DNA of 26,796 nt from JBLHHI01 sp047614125 (GTDB taxonomy: Bacteria; Bacteroidota; Bacteroidia; NS11-12g; UBA9320). Position numbers and translations under genes: made by a program. The stretch is taken from NCBI GenBank assembly GCA_047614125.1, contig JBLHHI010000038.1, positions 1-26,796 of the forward strand, in the 5' to 3' direction. The notes under the pieces were generated by a model. The model was not told where the DNA came from. It did not search any database and worked only from the letters and a program-made list of their open reading frames with translations. Within the stretch, counting starts at the first letter, position 1. Every line of letters begins with the position of its first letter. Shown one piece after another: positions 1 through 9,202 of the stretch.

Positions 1-1
1 T

Positions 2-40
2 AAAAAAGGAGCCCTTCATTTTGGAAGAGCTCCTTTTTTT
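2..40 (-). terminator. Rho-independent terminator of mscL
   Basis: An 11-bp perfect inverted repeat (arms at 2-12 and 29-39) is rich in A on the left and T on the right, so either strand would give a GC-containing hairpin followed by a U tract. The inner part of the loop (CTTC at 14-17, GAAG at 24-27) extends the stem. It lies 29 nt past the mscL stop codon and probably also stops a gene arriving from outside the window. Confidence 0.85.
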
Positions 41-68
41 TATAAAGATTACTGACTTTAGAAAAATC

Positions 69-476
69 TTACTTCTTCAATAAATCTCTAATTTCAGATA
101 ACAAATCGTTATCAGAAGGACCTGCAGGTGCTGCAGCCGATGCTTCAACTGGAGTTTTTGTTTTGTTGTACGCTTTAACAATTCCAAACAAAACCAAACC
201 GGTTGTAACCAAGCTTATAATACTATTCACCCATGCGCCCCATCGAATGGCGTTCTCTGCCTTAACCACTTCCCCAGCCTCGTTCATTTCTGCCGCGGAA
301 AGAATCACTTTTAAATCAGCAAAATCAGATCCACCTGCTAGATGACCAACCATTGGCATCATGATGTCAGTTACAAAACCATTCATAACCAAGCCCAATG
401 CTCCGGCCAAAATAACCGCAACAGCAAGATCAATCACATTGCCGGTCATAATAAAATTTTTGAATTCCTTTAACAT
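69..476 (-). CDS. mscL: Large-conductance mechanosensitive channel MscL
   Basis: This is a homopentameric inner-membrane channel that opens under membrane tension to release solutes during hypo-osmotic shock. The 135-residue product has the usual MscL length and order: an amphipathic N-terminal helix (MLKEFKNFIMTGNVIDLAV), pore-lining TM1 (IDLAVAVILAGALG), a periplasmic loop, TM2 (about residues 80-105, VNSIISLVTTGLVLFGIV) and a C-terminal helix ending in LLSEIRDLLKK. The ATG at 476 was chosen because it places the conserved N-terminal helix at the start; an upstream in-frame extension of 11 residues looks unrelated to the family. A -7-like box lies about 23 nt upstream and a strong terminator follows, so it is probably transcribed alone. 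Identification is secure. Confidence 0.96.
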   Translation of the reverse strand: MLKEFKNFIMTGNVIDLAVAVILAGALGLVMNGFVTDIMMPMVGHLAGGSDFADLKVILSAAEMNEAGEVVKAENAIRWGAWVNSIISLVTTGLVLFGIVKAYNKTKTPVEASAAAPAGPSDNDLLSEIRDLLKK

Positions 477-498
477 AATTTTTGTTTTTAGTGTGGTG

Positions 499-506
499 CA
501 AAAGTA
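499..506 (-). promoter_or_regulatory. Candidate Bacteroidota -7 box for mscL
   Basis: On the minus strand the bases read TACTTTTG, matching the TAnnTTTG -7 consensus of Bacteroidota primary sigma factors. It ends 23 nt before the mscL ATG. No well-spaced TTTG -33 element is obvious, so the call rests on the single box. Confidence 0.4.
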
Positions 507-568
507 CAAAACACTTAGTGTGCCTTATACACAATCCGGAAAAACCCTGTCATAGCCCGTACGTATGT

Positions 569-1690
569 CTACATTTTTTGATACAATTCTTCAGGAACTC
601 CCTTCCGATTTACGTATATGCAAACCGTTTTCATTCTCATATATGCCTCAGAAATAAGCACATAACCTTCAATTCCCATCTTTTCGCTCCAAGAGTTTTT
701 AGTTATGTAAAACTTTCTCCCATCTTCCGAAAGAACCAAACCAACCACGTGCATTAGATGATCATCGGTAGTGGAATAATTGTCGAATGCCGCTTGACGT
801 AAAAACGCATTAACCATTTGTTCCGGTGGTAGAATGGGTAATTTCATGAGCGCTGCTGTGTCGGTGGTCATTAATGCATAGCCACTTCGCGCCTGAAAAC
901 CAACTTCACTTACGTCTCCATCCCACTCTATGCTGTAGCCATTTTTCAAGGCATAATTCATCGTTTCCATCATTTCATCGAGCGTGGTATTAAAATACTT
1001 TCCGTCCGAAAAATTATCGGGTACTTCCACCACAACGTTTTGATACAACGGTTGATGCGTAAATGAGGTAATTCCGATGTAATTACTTGGCTTTAGTTCA
1101 AGCATTTCTGCAAATGACTTGGCGTTGTACGATTGGCCTTTATATTTAAAAACTGCCGGAACTTCTCCCAAGTGCTTATCTATAATGGCTGCAAAACCGG
1201 CCTTCCAATGTGGATCGATCTGCTTTGCCTGAATCATTTGATCCAAATACGATTTCAATTCCTTTTCCAGAACCCTGTGATTATGAATGCTGTCCTTTGC
1301 CTTTCCCGGATAGGCCTCTTCGGGCATTGCTCCATATTTCAAAAAGGAAGCAAACACATCATGCCCCAAGCTTCCCTGACTAAAATTACTTCCTCCATGA
1401 TAACGAACATACTTTTCTGCCTTTTCCATGTAGATGTTGCGCACGGTAAACATTTCGGAAAGGTCGATGTCTTGACCAATGACTTTTTGCACCTCCGATT
1501 CAATAAACGACGAGGTTGAAAAGCTCCAGCACGTACCGGTTTTGCCCTGGTTTTTAACAGAGCTGGCTGGACATTGTGTTATTTCAATAAAGCCGTCCGG
1601 CAGTGTTTTGATTTGTGCGTTTGTTAAATTTAACGCGGCGCTCATTAAAAAAACTGCGGCGGTGACCATGTATTTCCCTTGATATTTCAT
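569..1690 (-). CDS. Secreted C1-family (papain/bleomycin-hydrolase-like) cysteine peptidase
   Basis: The 373-residue product is a thiol protease or aminopeptidase of the papain superfamily, most like the C1B PepC/bleomycin hydrolase branch. The catalytic triad is readable: Cys54 in QGKTGTCWSFS, His314 in DDHLMHVVG and Asn332 in TKNSWSE. The ATG at 1690 was preferred over an in-frame TTG at 1738 because it starts a good signal peptide (MKYQGKY, then a hydrophobic core, with likely cleavage at TNA/Q). Classical PepC enzymes are about 440-450 residues and cytoplasmic, so a shorter exported form is somewhat unusual but seen in Bacteroidota. It lies 69 nt downstream of the phosphatase gene on the same strand and may share its transcript. 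The substrate is unknown. Confidence 0.85.
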   Translation of the reverse strand: MKYQGKYMVTAAVFLMSAALNLTNAQIKTLPDGFIEITQCPASSVKNQGKTGTCWSFSTSSFIESEVQKVIGQDIDLSEMFTVRNIYMEKAEKYVRYHGGSNFSQGSLGHDVFASFLKYGAMPEEAYPGKAKDSIHNHRVLEKELKSYLDQMIQAKQIDPHWKAGFAAIIDKHLGEVPAVFKYKGQSYNAKSFAEMLELKPSNYIGITSFTHQPLYQNVVVEVPDNFSDGKYFNTTLDEMMETMNYALKNGYSIEWDGDVSEVGFQARSGYALMTTDTAALMKLPILPPEQMVNAFLRQAAFDNYSTTDDHLMHVVGLVLSEDGRKFYITKNSWSEKMGIEGYVLISEAYMRMKTVCIYVNRKGVPEELYQKM

Positions 1691-1759
1691 TTGATACTTA
1701 TTTTCTGTTACTGATATATTGCGAACCCTTTGTTTCAACCAATTACTTCGTAGAATGCC

Positions 1760-2896
1760 TTAGTTTAATAGATGCTGAATTTTTTGAAATATCTCGGTGT
1801 TGTCGTACACACCGATGAAATTTTTAGCTCCTGGTCCGCTGGCGAAAACTGGAACTAAGGTTGATGTATGTCCACCCGTAGAAAACTTAGGCTCAATAGT
1901 ATTATAATCGGTATACTTCACTCCTTTGGCATCGGTCTTTTTTGCCGCGGCAAGAGCAAGTCCACCCGTTTCATGATCGGCCAAAACGATTACGAGCGTA
2001 TTCCCATCCTGCTCTGCAAAATCTAATACCTTACCAATCACATCGTTAAAGTCAATAAGCTCTGTGAGCACGTAGTTGTAGTCGCCGGCATGTCCACCCC
2101 AATCTATTTGAGAACCTTCCGACATAAGAAAGAAACCTTTCGACGCGGGCACGTTTTTCAAGAAATCGATGCCCAACAGAGTAGATTGAGTTAAAACATC
2201 CGTTCTTCCTTCCGATATTTTTGGAAGTCCATCGTTTGCCATTAAAAATCCGTACCGCTTGGCATAGTTGAAATCAGGAATTATTTGCAAGAAATCCGCC
2301 GTATCCAATATGAGATTATTGTTTCCAACAATTTCATAAAAAGGTCTAAAATATTCCCTTCCCCCGCCTGCAAAGAAATTGACCTTGGAAGTTATAAGTT
2401 GGGTGGCAATGTTGGTTTCTTCTGAGCGATGTTTTGCATGGGCATAAAAAGCAGCCGGTGTGGCATGCGTAATGGACGAAGTAGACACCATGCCGGTGGC
2501 ATACCCTTTGTACGAAAGCAGCTCAACCAAGTTGGGGATAGCCAACGAATCCGGACTAACACCCACCGCGTTGTTGTAGGTTCGCATTCCACATGCAAAT
2601 GCCGTAGCTCCTGCCGCCGAATCCGTAATTTTATCCGATGCTGAGGCCGTGGTCATAAGACCAATGTATTGGAAGCGTTTAAAGTGATTCGTCACATCTG
2701 CCTGTTCAAATAGGGCAGAAACTTGTGTAAGCCCCATGCCATCTCCAATGAGTAGGATGATGTTTTTGGGCTTGATTTCAAGTTCTACCTCAATTACTTT
2801 TGGTGGATTCGGTACTGGATTTTGCGTGTCTCGTTTAACCGAGCAGGATGCAAAAAATATGAGAACTCCTAAAAGGGCAATTCCAAGTGTGCGCAT
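1760..2896 (-). CDS. Alkaline phosphatase family lipoprotein
   Basis: The 378-residue product belongs to the metal-dependent alkaline phosphatase superfamily, which hydrolyses phosphate monoesters at a two-zinc/magnesium site. The N terminus is a lipoprotein signal with lipobox FASC (Cys19), so it is probably anchored in the outer or inner membrane facing the periplasm or surface. Visible active-site motifs are NIILLIGDGMG (first metal Asp), ITDSAAGATAFACG (the Ser of DSAAGA is the expected nucleophile), IVLADHETGGLA (metal-binding Asp and His) and STGGHTSTLVPVFASG (metal His). This order matches PhoA-type enzymes, though it is shorter than E. coli PhoA. Its neighbours are a small secreted/membrane protein 36 nt upstream and the cysteine peptidase downstream. 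A Pho box was not recognised. Confidence 0.92.
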   Translation of the reverse strand: MRTLGIALLGVLIFFASCSVKRDTQNPVPNPPKVIEVELEIKPKNIILLIGDGMGLTQVSALFEQADVTNHFKRFQYIGLMTTASASDKITDSAAGATAFACGMRTYNNAVGVSPDSLAIPNLVELLSYKGYATGMVSTSSITHATPAAFYAHAKHRSEETNIATQLITSKVNFFAGGGREYFRPFYEIVGNNNLILDTADFLQIIPDFNYAKRYGFLMANDGLPKISEGRTDVLTQSTLLGIDFLKNVPASKGFFLMSEGSQIDWGGHAGDYNYVLTELIDFNDVIGKVLDFAEQDGNTLVIVLADHETGGLALAAAKKTDAKGVKYTDYNTIEPKFSTGGHTSTLVPVFASGPGAKNFIGVYDNTEIFQKIQHLLN

Positions 2897-2932
2897 TTTT
2901 TTATCTTAATGCGCAAGTTTAAAACTAAAAGC

Positions 2933-3493
2933 TCAAAACTTACGCACCACTTTGCTCAAAGACTTCGATTTGAAAAGAAAGAGTGCTGGAATAAGCAACA
3001 ACATGAACCATCCAAGTACAAAGCTCTTGTTCGATTGCTGTGCTTCGGTTTGTTTGGAAGTAAGAATTAGAGGCAAGGTTTGGGTTTCGTTTTTAGCAAG
3101 ATGTGCCTTTTGCAGGTTGGAAGAATTTACTGCTGATTGAGCTTTTTCTTGTTGCTTTGCTCGCTTCTTTTTACGTTTTACCTTACGTTGATTCTGGCCC
3201 TTCTTCATTTTTATAACTGGCTGTTTATCAATGTGTTTAACCGTCGTTGTGTCTTCAGTTGTTCCAATGGTCGAATCTTTTTTAATTACCAATGTTGTAT
3301 CAACCTTGCCTCTGGTTAGATCTACATTTTTGATCTTGTCGTAGTCAATTACCATTCCCAAATTATCCAAACTCGTCCAAATAAACGCAGTTGAAGTATT
3401 GGCTAGGTTGCCATTGTATATTCGTTTGGTTTGAGCCTGCAAACTGCCAACAATGAGTAAAAGGATTGCGATGAATTGAATTTTTAATTTCAT
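2933..3493 (-). CDS. Hypothetical exported protein with basic linker and C-terminal membrane anchor
   Basis: I do not recognise a family. The 186-residue product has a clear signal peptide (MKLKIQFIAILLLIVGSLQAQ), an Asp/Thr/Lys middle segment (about 22-95), a strongly basic stretch at about 96-115 (KVKRKKKRAKQQEK), a low-complexity Gln/Ser/Asn region, and a C-terminal hydrophobic helix (about 157-174) followed by a basic tail (KSKSLSKVVRKF). This topology, an exported body with a C-terminal membrane anchor and positive cytoplasmic tail, resembles sorted surface anchors, but no Gram-positive sorting motif is present. It precedes the alkaline phosphatase by 36 nt on the same strand, so the two may be co-transcribed. 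Confidence 0.7.
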   Translation of the reverse strand: MKLKIQFIAILLLIVGSLQAQTKRIYNGNLANTSTAFIWTSLDNLGMVIDYDKIKNVDLTRGKVDTTLVIKKDSTIGTTEDTTTVKHIDKQPVIKMKKGQNQRKVKRKKKRAKQQEKAQSAVNSSNLQKAHLAKNETQTLPLILTSKQTEAQQSNKSFVLGWFMLLLIPALFLFKSKSLSKVVRKF

Positions 3494-3519
3494 AAAGAAC
3501 CGAGCTGGTTATCTTTATG

Positions 3520-3527
3520 TACGTTTG
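3520..3527 (+). promoter_or_regulatory. Candidate Bacteroidota -7 box for the DoxX-like gene
   Basis: The bases TACGTTTG match TAnnTTTG exactly and sit 46 nt upstream of the ATG at 3574, in the divergent intergenic gap between two oppositely directed genes. A convincing -33 element is not visible. Confidence 0.45.
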
Positions 3528-3573
3528 AACTGGACTAAGGTTACACGATGTTAATTTGCATTCTTAATAAATA

Positions 3574-4776
3574 ATGGATACCGAAAAGTCGATATTAAAT
3601 GCACTTTTAGAAAAGCGTTGGCTGCGAGGAGTACTTCTAATTTTTGGCCTTTTCATTCTATTGTTTGCGTTGAGTTTTCCATTTCCGGTGCATGTTATCC
3701 CACCATTCTTTAAAGCCTTGGATGCCATCTTCGTACCCCTGGCAACTTTTATTTCCACCCATATTTTAAAAACCGACCTTGCCTTTCAACCCGGTTTTAT
3801 TTCGGATGGATTTCTGTTGTACGTTCATGTTGTTGTTCTGCTCATACTTGCAATAACCGTGGGATATTTTTTGCGCAACATGCAATTTAAGTGGCTGAAA
3901 GTCTTTGCTTTAATTGCAGCTACCGCCGCTTCATACTATTTGGCATATCACCTCTTGGGTTATGGATTTAACAAGCTTTTCAAATGGCAGTTCCCCATGC
4001 CCGAGCCCAATTTGGTTTATACCGAATTGGGTCAACTAAGTCCCGACGTGCTGTTTTGGAGCGCCATCGGCTCGTCGTATGGATATACCGTTGTGGCTGG
4101 TTGCTTTGAAATCATAGCAGGCACCTTATTGCTGTTCCGAAAAACACGTTGGATTGGAGCTCTATTGGCCGTTGCAATCATGAGTTCCATTGTTCTAATA
4201 AACGTGGGCTTTGGAATTTCGGTAAAGGTGTTTTCAATGTTCTTGTTGCTCTGTGCATGCTTTGTTCTTCTGCCCTATGCGATTTGGATGTATCGCTTAG
4301 TGTTAAACAATCAGCGATTTGTGTTGGATCTTTTTTTTCAAAGAACGATTCTTCGTAGCATTGCCAAGGCATTGCTACTTATTGTTATGTTGTTGGATGT
4401 GACTTGGATCTATGTTGATTCAGGAAATTACAACGACGATGCTTTTCCAAGATCGGAGCTTCATGGTGCCTATGAAGTAGCGTTTGATTCGAGTGATTGG
4501 GATTTTGAACCAGAAAGAATGTTCATCACCCGATCTGGATTTTTAATTTTGGAAGATGACAAAAAACATCGTCAGAATATCTCATTCATTGTCGACCGAT
4601 CCAATCGGCTCATCCAACTTACCATTGATGATGTGGCCATTTTATACGAATACAATGTAACCGACTCCAGTCTTGTTTTACGAAGCAATGATCAGGTAAA
4701 GCTTATGCTCAAACGACTGCCGTACAAGTCATTACCAATTTTTAATTTCGATTGGCGATGGCAGGTGGAAGAATGA
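3574..4776 (+). CDS. DoxX-like multi-spanning membrane protein with C-terminal extracytoplasmic domain
   Basis: The 400-residue product has about seven hydrophobic helices: near residues 18-38, 65-90, 100-125, 160-190, 193-215, 215-245 and 262-280. They are followed by a soluble domain of about 115 residues. The segment SSYGYTVVAGCFEIIAGTLL and the following hydrophobic stretch resemble the DoxX/DoxD-like membrane family, whose biochemical roles are poorly defined (quinone- or redox-linked roles have been proposed). The C-terminal part is rich in Asp and aromatic residues and ends in FNFDWRWQVEE. It is the only plus-strand gene in the first 23 kb. A diverged copy of its last 20 codons occurs at about 14.5 kb. 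DoxX membership is moderate; function is unknown. Confidence 0.75.
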   Translation: MDTEKSILNALLEKRWLRGVLLIFGLFILLFALSFPFPVHVIPPFFKALDAIFVPLATFISTHILKTDLAFQPGFISDGFLLYVHVVVLLILAITVGYFLRNMQFKWLKVFALIAATAASYYLAYHLLGYGFNKLFKWQFPMPEPNLVYTELGQLSPDVLFWSAIGSSYGYTVVAGCFEIIAGTLLLFRKTRWIGALLAVAIMSSIVLINVGFGISVKVFSMFLLLCACFVLLPYAIWMYRLVLNNQRFVLDLFFQRTILRSIAKALLLIVMLLDVTWIYVDSGNYNDDAFPRSELHGAYEVAFDSSDWDFEPERMFITRSGFLILEDDKKHRQNISFIVDRSNRLIQLTIDDVAILYEYNVTDSSLVLRSNDQVKLMLKRLPYKSLPIFNFDWRWQVEE

Positions 4777-4877
4777 GCGTTCAAAGGAGCATAGAAACCT
4801 GCGTTTTATCCAAATCTGTATTTTAAAAGATTAATCGACCTTAGGGTAGAAATTATTTTTCCCACGCCTCTTGCACC

Positions 4878-5573
4878 TCAAAACTTATACTCGAAACTTA
4901 CGGAAGCAAATTCCGTTGGACCGTAAAAGCCAATTGCATTAATGTTTTCCGTTTTTGCATCAGAATAAGTGGTTTGACCTTGAACAATGTACAATGTACC
5001 AATATCTACTAAAGCTCTCCATTTCGAATTGAGTTCGTACTTAGCACCCAACCCCGTTCTTAGTACAATATAATCAGTTGAGACATTTTGTTTTTCCGTA
5101 TAGTTAAGTGGTGTTGATTCGCTTATGTTCCCAAGCGTTATACCTTGTTGAAGAAAAAAGGTAAACTTGTTTAAAGGATTTAATACATACCGAACAAATG
5201 GCTCAACTGCCATTGAAATGCGAGTACCTAAATAATCATATTCTCCAGAAGGTTCTTTGTAATAATTCTTTGTAAAATCACGTATCAATTCATAGTGTAG
5301 GATAAGTCCACCTTGCCATTTGTGATTGAATGTATATCCAACGTGCGGTGAAAGCCCAAGAGCAGTCCTTCGATTATTTGCCCGGGTGTTCAAAGTTCCG
5401 CCATACAGGGGAATAATCTGACTCGTTGAATTATGCCAATTGTTATTTTGGGATAAAAAACTTAGGTCCGTACCCACGAAATATTTTGATTCGGTGGAAT
5501 CATTTACGGCTTTTGCACTAAGCGTCGTAAACAAGAGTAAGATGATGAAGAAGATTAATTTTGAAGCTTTCAT
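4878..5573 (-). CDS. Outer-membrane beta-barrel protein
   Basis: The 231-residue product starts with a signal peptide (MKASKLIFFIILLLFTTLSAKA) and continues as alternating amphipathic strands with aromatic girdles (GLSPHVGYTF, GGLILHYELI, FASVSFEYKF). It ends in a terminal Phe, typical of barrel proteins inserted by the Bam complex. It resembles small OmpA/OmpW-like barrels rather than the roughly 300-residue PorP/SprF proteins that often accompany type B sorting-domain proteins. It is the last gene of a probable operon, 19 nt after the type B surface protein, which suggests a role in holding or displaying that protein. That link is inferred from position only. Confidence 0.78.
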   Translation of the reverse strand: MKASKLIFFIILLLFTTLSAKAVNDSTESKYFVGTDLSFLSQNNNWHNSTSQIIPLYGGTLNTRANNRRTALGLSPHVGYTFNHKWQGGLILHYELIRDFTKNYYKEPSGEYDYLGTRISMAVEPFVRYVLNPLNKFTFFLQQGITLGNISESTPLNYTEKQNVSTDYIVLRTGLGAKYELNSKWRALVDIGTLYIVQGQTTYSDAKTENINAIGFYGPTEFASVSFEYKF

Positions 5574-5592
5574 AGTTTGTTATTTACGCTGT

Positions 5593-8500
5593 TTATTTTA
5601 AGACTGTTAATACCCCAGATAGATTATGAATTTTATCGTGTAAGTCGGTAATGGTTAAGCGATACACGTAGTGACCGGGAACTGCCTGCCACGAATTTCT
5701 GTTGTGTTCAGTATCATAAACGATCTCACCCCAGGAATTGTAAATTTGATAGTTGTACTCTTTGGCCAAAAACGCAGGCTGAAATTGAAAAACATCGTTT
5801 AATTGATCCCTGTTTGGCGAAATTGCAGTTGGCACAAAGAATTGAATCTTGGGATAAAAAAACATTACTAACGACGTATCGTGTGTACAACCTTGAGCAT
5901 TTGAAACTTCTAATTGAACTAACTGTTTTCCGGTATCAAGAATAACAACTACTGGGTTTTGTTCTGTGGTAGTAGCAAATGCGATGCTAGTCCATTTCCA
6001 ATAAGAGGGAACACCCTTTGATTGATCTATCAACTCATATTCAAGCAAATCATTTTCTTGCCTATGTAGTTGACCCGTGAAGTTTGCAACCGGCGCTTCA
6101 ACAACAAAGGTTTCATATCGCACTATTGTTGCGCAACCGTTGCTGTTTTGAAGTAAGATTGAAGGCATATATCTACCTTTTGAATGATAGCGGTACGTAA
6201 GTTGTGTATCCCTGTTTATATAAATTTGACCATCCCCTATGTTCCATGTTACAGATGCTAAATTTGAAAACGAATCAATTGAAATGGTAGAACGAAGCTC
6301 TTCCCCAACACAACTTTCGGCTAGGGTGTTTAAACCGTTAACTTTGGGTGAAGTTTGTATCTCGAATGCCAGAGAATCAAAAAGTTTGCATTTCCCTTCT
6401 ACATCCGAATTTACATAGTGAAGCGAATGAACGCCTGATTTTACTTGGAAGGCCTTAATTATTTGGGTGAACAATACCTCAACTTCTTGCCTTGGAGAAA
6501 GGTTTTGATCATCCAACAATAATCCATCTAAATATAACTGTATGTTTTGAGTTTCTGTAGGGCTGTTGTTTTGCAACTGAAGTATCACCGTCGAATCTTC
6601 ATCACAAAACTTGGATGCACTTAAACGAACAGATGATTCAATTTCTGGAAGTATGGTATATGAAAAGATGCTAGTTTCGGCACAACCAAAGCTGGTTGAT
6701 TTAATCAATATAAGTGAGTGATCTCCATATAATTGATTGTTAAATTTCACCTTGTTTGATGATGTGTTCAACAATTCATCATCCATTGTCCAGGAAATGT
6801 TTTCGTATGACAAAGATGTTGTTTCTGCACGGAGCATATTCTCATAGAAGCAAAAACTCGAGTCTAAGACAGTGATATGTGCATTTATTTTTGCTACAAT
6901 CACAAAGTCTTCGAACCATAGGGATTTACACCCTTCTTTTGTTGTGACTTCATATTTCAGATTGTGGCTGCCAATTTCGAATATTTTTAAATCCAAATCG
7001 CCAATTCCAGATCCAAAACGGATGGCATCATCGTTTAACGCCCAAGTGTACGTGAGGGCACTAGGTTTTGAGAAACTCGACTTATTATGCACATATAACT
7101 CTGCTTCAGGCATGCAAAAACTATCTTGATTTACATCCAATAATATTTTGGGTGCCTCATAAGCCGCTATAAAAAATGTATCTGTTGCCACACAACCAAC
7201 ATTATTTGTATCCGTAATAACAACTTGTAATACGTTAGTATCGTTGGTAAAAAATTCAAAACTATCTTTTAAGATATCCGAATAATCATACCTCCAGTTG
7301 CTTTGTTGAACAGTGGAACCATTCGCCAAATTAAGGGTCAACGATTTAAAGGTAAAGGAGTTACCTGCGCAATTGTAGAAAACTGGATGTGTGCCATCCA
7401 TCCTTTTCTCATACCCATTTAGTTCATATTTAACCTCATTGGTTGGCAATTTGCTAGTGCTTACATAAATGCTATCGCTCGAAAAACACCCATTGTTATT
7501 TTTAGCTAACATTTGCATCCAACCGGTTTCCTGACCACTAAATGCTTTACGTAATCTCAGCGTGCTATCTTTATTGGATGTGGGTAAAACCGTGATGAAG
7601 ATAAGGTTTTGGTTCCAAGAACTCAACAGTGTATCGGTAAATTGACATGTCATTTCAAACTGCAAACTATCTGCAAAACATGATTTTGAAACTGACTTGT
7701 GTTTCAGACGAGAAAGGATTGGACGATTACGAACGGTTAGTGTATCAGACTTTTCTAAAACTTGATCACAATAATATGTGTGCGCATGTACGCTCAGTTT
7801 TTTTAACCCATCCGTTTTATACTTGTGCTTAACCGTCATTCCGTTTTTTATTTGGTTTGTGGTATACAGTGCGCTATCACCATCGCCAAAAAAGAAAATC
7901 AGTTTTTTAAAGCTGGTGTCGCCGTAGTAGACAAAAGAGGCCGAATCAACACACGCTCCATTTCCCTCGCTTTTAAACTCGTATTGAAAACTTGGTGGGA
8001 ACGAAACAGGCAAAGACATATAAACCCAATAGTAGGTATCCTTAAAATATTGGATTTGTATGTTATTACCCCAATTGTTTGGTTTGGTTATGGAGTATAT
8101 GGCTGGTTTTAGCTGCTTCAAAACAGGATCATATTTCTCTTTTATAAAATAAATCTCTCCATTGGGAGCCAGCTGCAAAGAATAAGCCAACACGCTGTAC
8201 CAGCTCAAAAAGGATTTGTAGGTTGATCGAGAAAAACGATTAATTTGCCACAAGTCAGTTCTAGAGGCAGTCTTGGTGTACAAATTTTCTTTTGCAACCA
8301 CATAAATAATGCTGTCGTTTGGAGCGATTTCAATGGCACCAGTTGTTCCATTGGGTATTCCCTTTTGGGATAGTAAGGGACTTGGATTCGATAACTTGCC
8401 AGTTTCTCGGTCAAAATCATACATCCATACGGCATAGTTGCTTTGTTCTGGCTTGATGCCCGTAACAATAAGGTTTTTATAATCGTGCGTGGATTTAATA

Positions 8501-9198
8501 AAACCGAGATGATTGAACCATTCGATTTGATCATATTTGTTATATGGAAAGTAACTTATTTGACTATAGCCCTTGCTAACCACTGGACTTTGATTTAAGC
8601 CCAAGCTATCTACCTTAAAAATTTGATACTCTGTTTCATTCGGCGTAGTCACAATCCAGAAATCGGAATTATTTGCATGGGGAATGGCTGTTAGATTTGA
8701 TGAAATTACTTTTATATTTCCGACCAAGCTGTCTTTAAAAACAACAACGCCCAATCCATTATTGGCATTCATATCTATTTCTGCATGGTATAAGCCGTTG
8801 TATCCGAACGTATCAGAGTTCATGTAAAATAATAGGTGCCGACCGTTTGAATATGGCTTAGGTATTGCTATAACTGCATATTTTCCTATGCCCGATGAAT
8901 TGTATCCTACGTGTGGTTTTAATAAACCATTCTCCATGGTATCACTTTTTGAATTAAATACGATATCCTCACTTGCATAAAACAGAATTTGCCCGTTGCA
9001 ATCGCTTACTGCGGTTGAAGAATATGAGCCAAGTTGGTGCTGAGAATTCATTGTGATGTTAATAGCTTTTGGTGGACTGTAATTAAAATCGATTCCCTCT
9101 CCTTTACCAAAGACCCAAATATTTGATGTTTGTGCTTGGCATATGTGCGCATAACACAAGCAAGACAGAACAACAAATATTTGGGCGAGGTATTTCAT
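5593..9198 (-). CDS. T9SS type B (gliding-motility-associated C-terminal domain) surface protein
   Basis: This 1201-residue protein is probably exported through the type IX system and displayed on the cell surface. The ATG at 9198 gives a clean signal peptide (MKYLAQIFVVLSCLCYAHICQAQ); an in-frame TTG at 9213 would overlap the upstream gene and weaken the signal peptide. The first roughly 400 residues have the pattern NIWVFGKGEGIDFN ... GQILFYASE typical of propeller-like domains in gliding-associated proteins. PKD/Ig-like repeats follow, with FFGDGD near 440 and WNIGDGQ near 985. The last about 80 residues are a type B sorting domain: FVPTAISPNRDQLNDVF, YQIYNSWGEIVYD, PGHYVYRLTI and GVLTVLK. 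It follows the 1709-residue gene by 4 nt and precedes an outer-membrane barrel gene, suggesting one transcript. The ligand or target is unknown. Confidence 0.9.
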   Translation of the reverse strand: MKYLAQIFVVLSCLCYAHICQAQTSNIWVFGKGEGIDFNYSPPKAINITMNSQHQLGSYSSTAVSDCNGQILFYASEDIVFNSKSDTMENGLLKPHVGYNSSGIGKYAVIAIPKPYSNGRHLLFYMNSDTFGYNGLYHAEIDMNANNGLGVVVFKDSLVGNIKVISSNLTAIPHANNSDFWIVTTPNETEYQIFKVDSLGLNQSPVVSKGYSQISYFPYNKYDQIEWFNHLGFIKSTHDYKNLIVTGIKPEQSNYAVWMYDFDRETGKLSNPSPLLSQKGIPNGTTGAIEIAPNDSIIYVVAKENLYTKTASRTDLWQINRFSRSTYKSFLSWYSVLAYSLQLAPNGEIYFIKEKYDPVLKQLKPAIYSITKPNNWGNNIQIQYFKDTYYWVYMSLPVSFPPSFQYEFKSEGNGACVDSASFVYYGDTSFKKLIFFFGDGDSALYTTNQIKNGMTVKHKYKTDGLKKLSVHAHTYYCDQVLEKSDTLTVRNRPILSRLKHKSVSKSCFADSLQFEMTCQFTDTLLSSWNQNLIFITVLPTSNKDSTLRLRKAFSGQETGWMQMLAKNNNGCFSSDSIYVSTSKLPTNEVKYELNGYEKRMDGTHPVFYNCAGNSFTFKSLTLNLANGSTVQQSNWRYDYSDILKDSFEFFTNDTNVLQVVITDTNNVGCVATDTFFIAAYEAPKILLDVNQDSFCMPEAELYVHNKSSFSKPSALTYTWALNDDAIRFGSGIGDLDLKIFEIGSHNLKYEVTTKEGCKSLWFEDFVIVAKINAHITVLDSSFCFYENMLRAETTSLSYENISWTMDDELLNTSSNKVKFNNQLYGDHSLILIKSTSFGCAETSIFSYTILPEIESSVRLSASKFCDEDSTVILQLQNNSPTETQNIQLYLDGLLLDDQNLSPRQEVEVLFTQIIKAFQVKSGVHSLHYVNSDVEGKCKLFDSLAFEIQTSPKVNGLNTLAESCVGEELRSTISIDSFSNLASVTWNIGDGQIYINRDTQLTYRYHSKGRYMPSILLQNSNGCATIVRYETFVVEAPVANFTGQLHRQENDLLEYELIDQSKGVPSYWKWTSIAFATTTEQNPVVVILDTGKQLVQLEVSNAQGCTHDTSLVMFFYPKIQFFVPTAISPNRDQLNDVFQFQPAFLAKEYNYQIYNSWGEIVYDTEHNRNSWQAVPGHYVYRLTITDLHDKIHNLSGVLTVLK

Positions 9199-9202
9199 TA
9201 TG

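Noticed and set aside
4777..4877. A terminator between the convergent DoxX-like and barrel genes
   Set aside because: The 101-nt gap has T-rich and A-rich runs but no stable hairpin that I could pair by eye.
8205..8534. A 109-codon minus-strand frame inside the type B surface protein gene
   Set aside because: It is an alternative frame of a gene with clear domains and has no signal or motif of its own.
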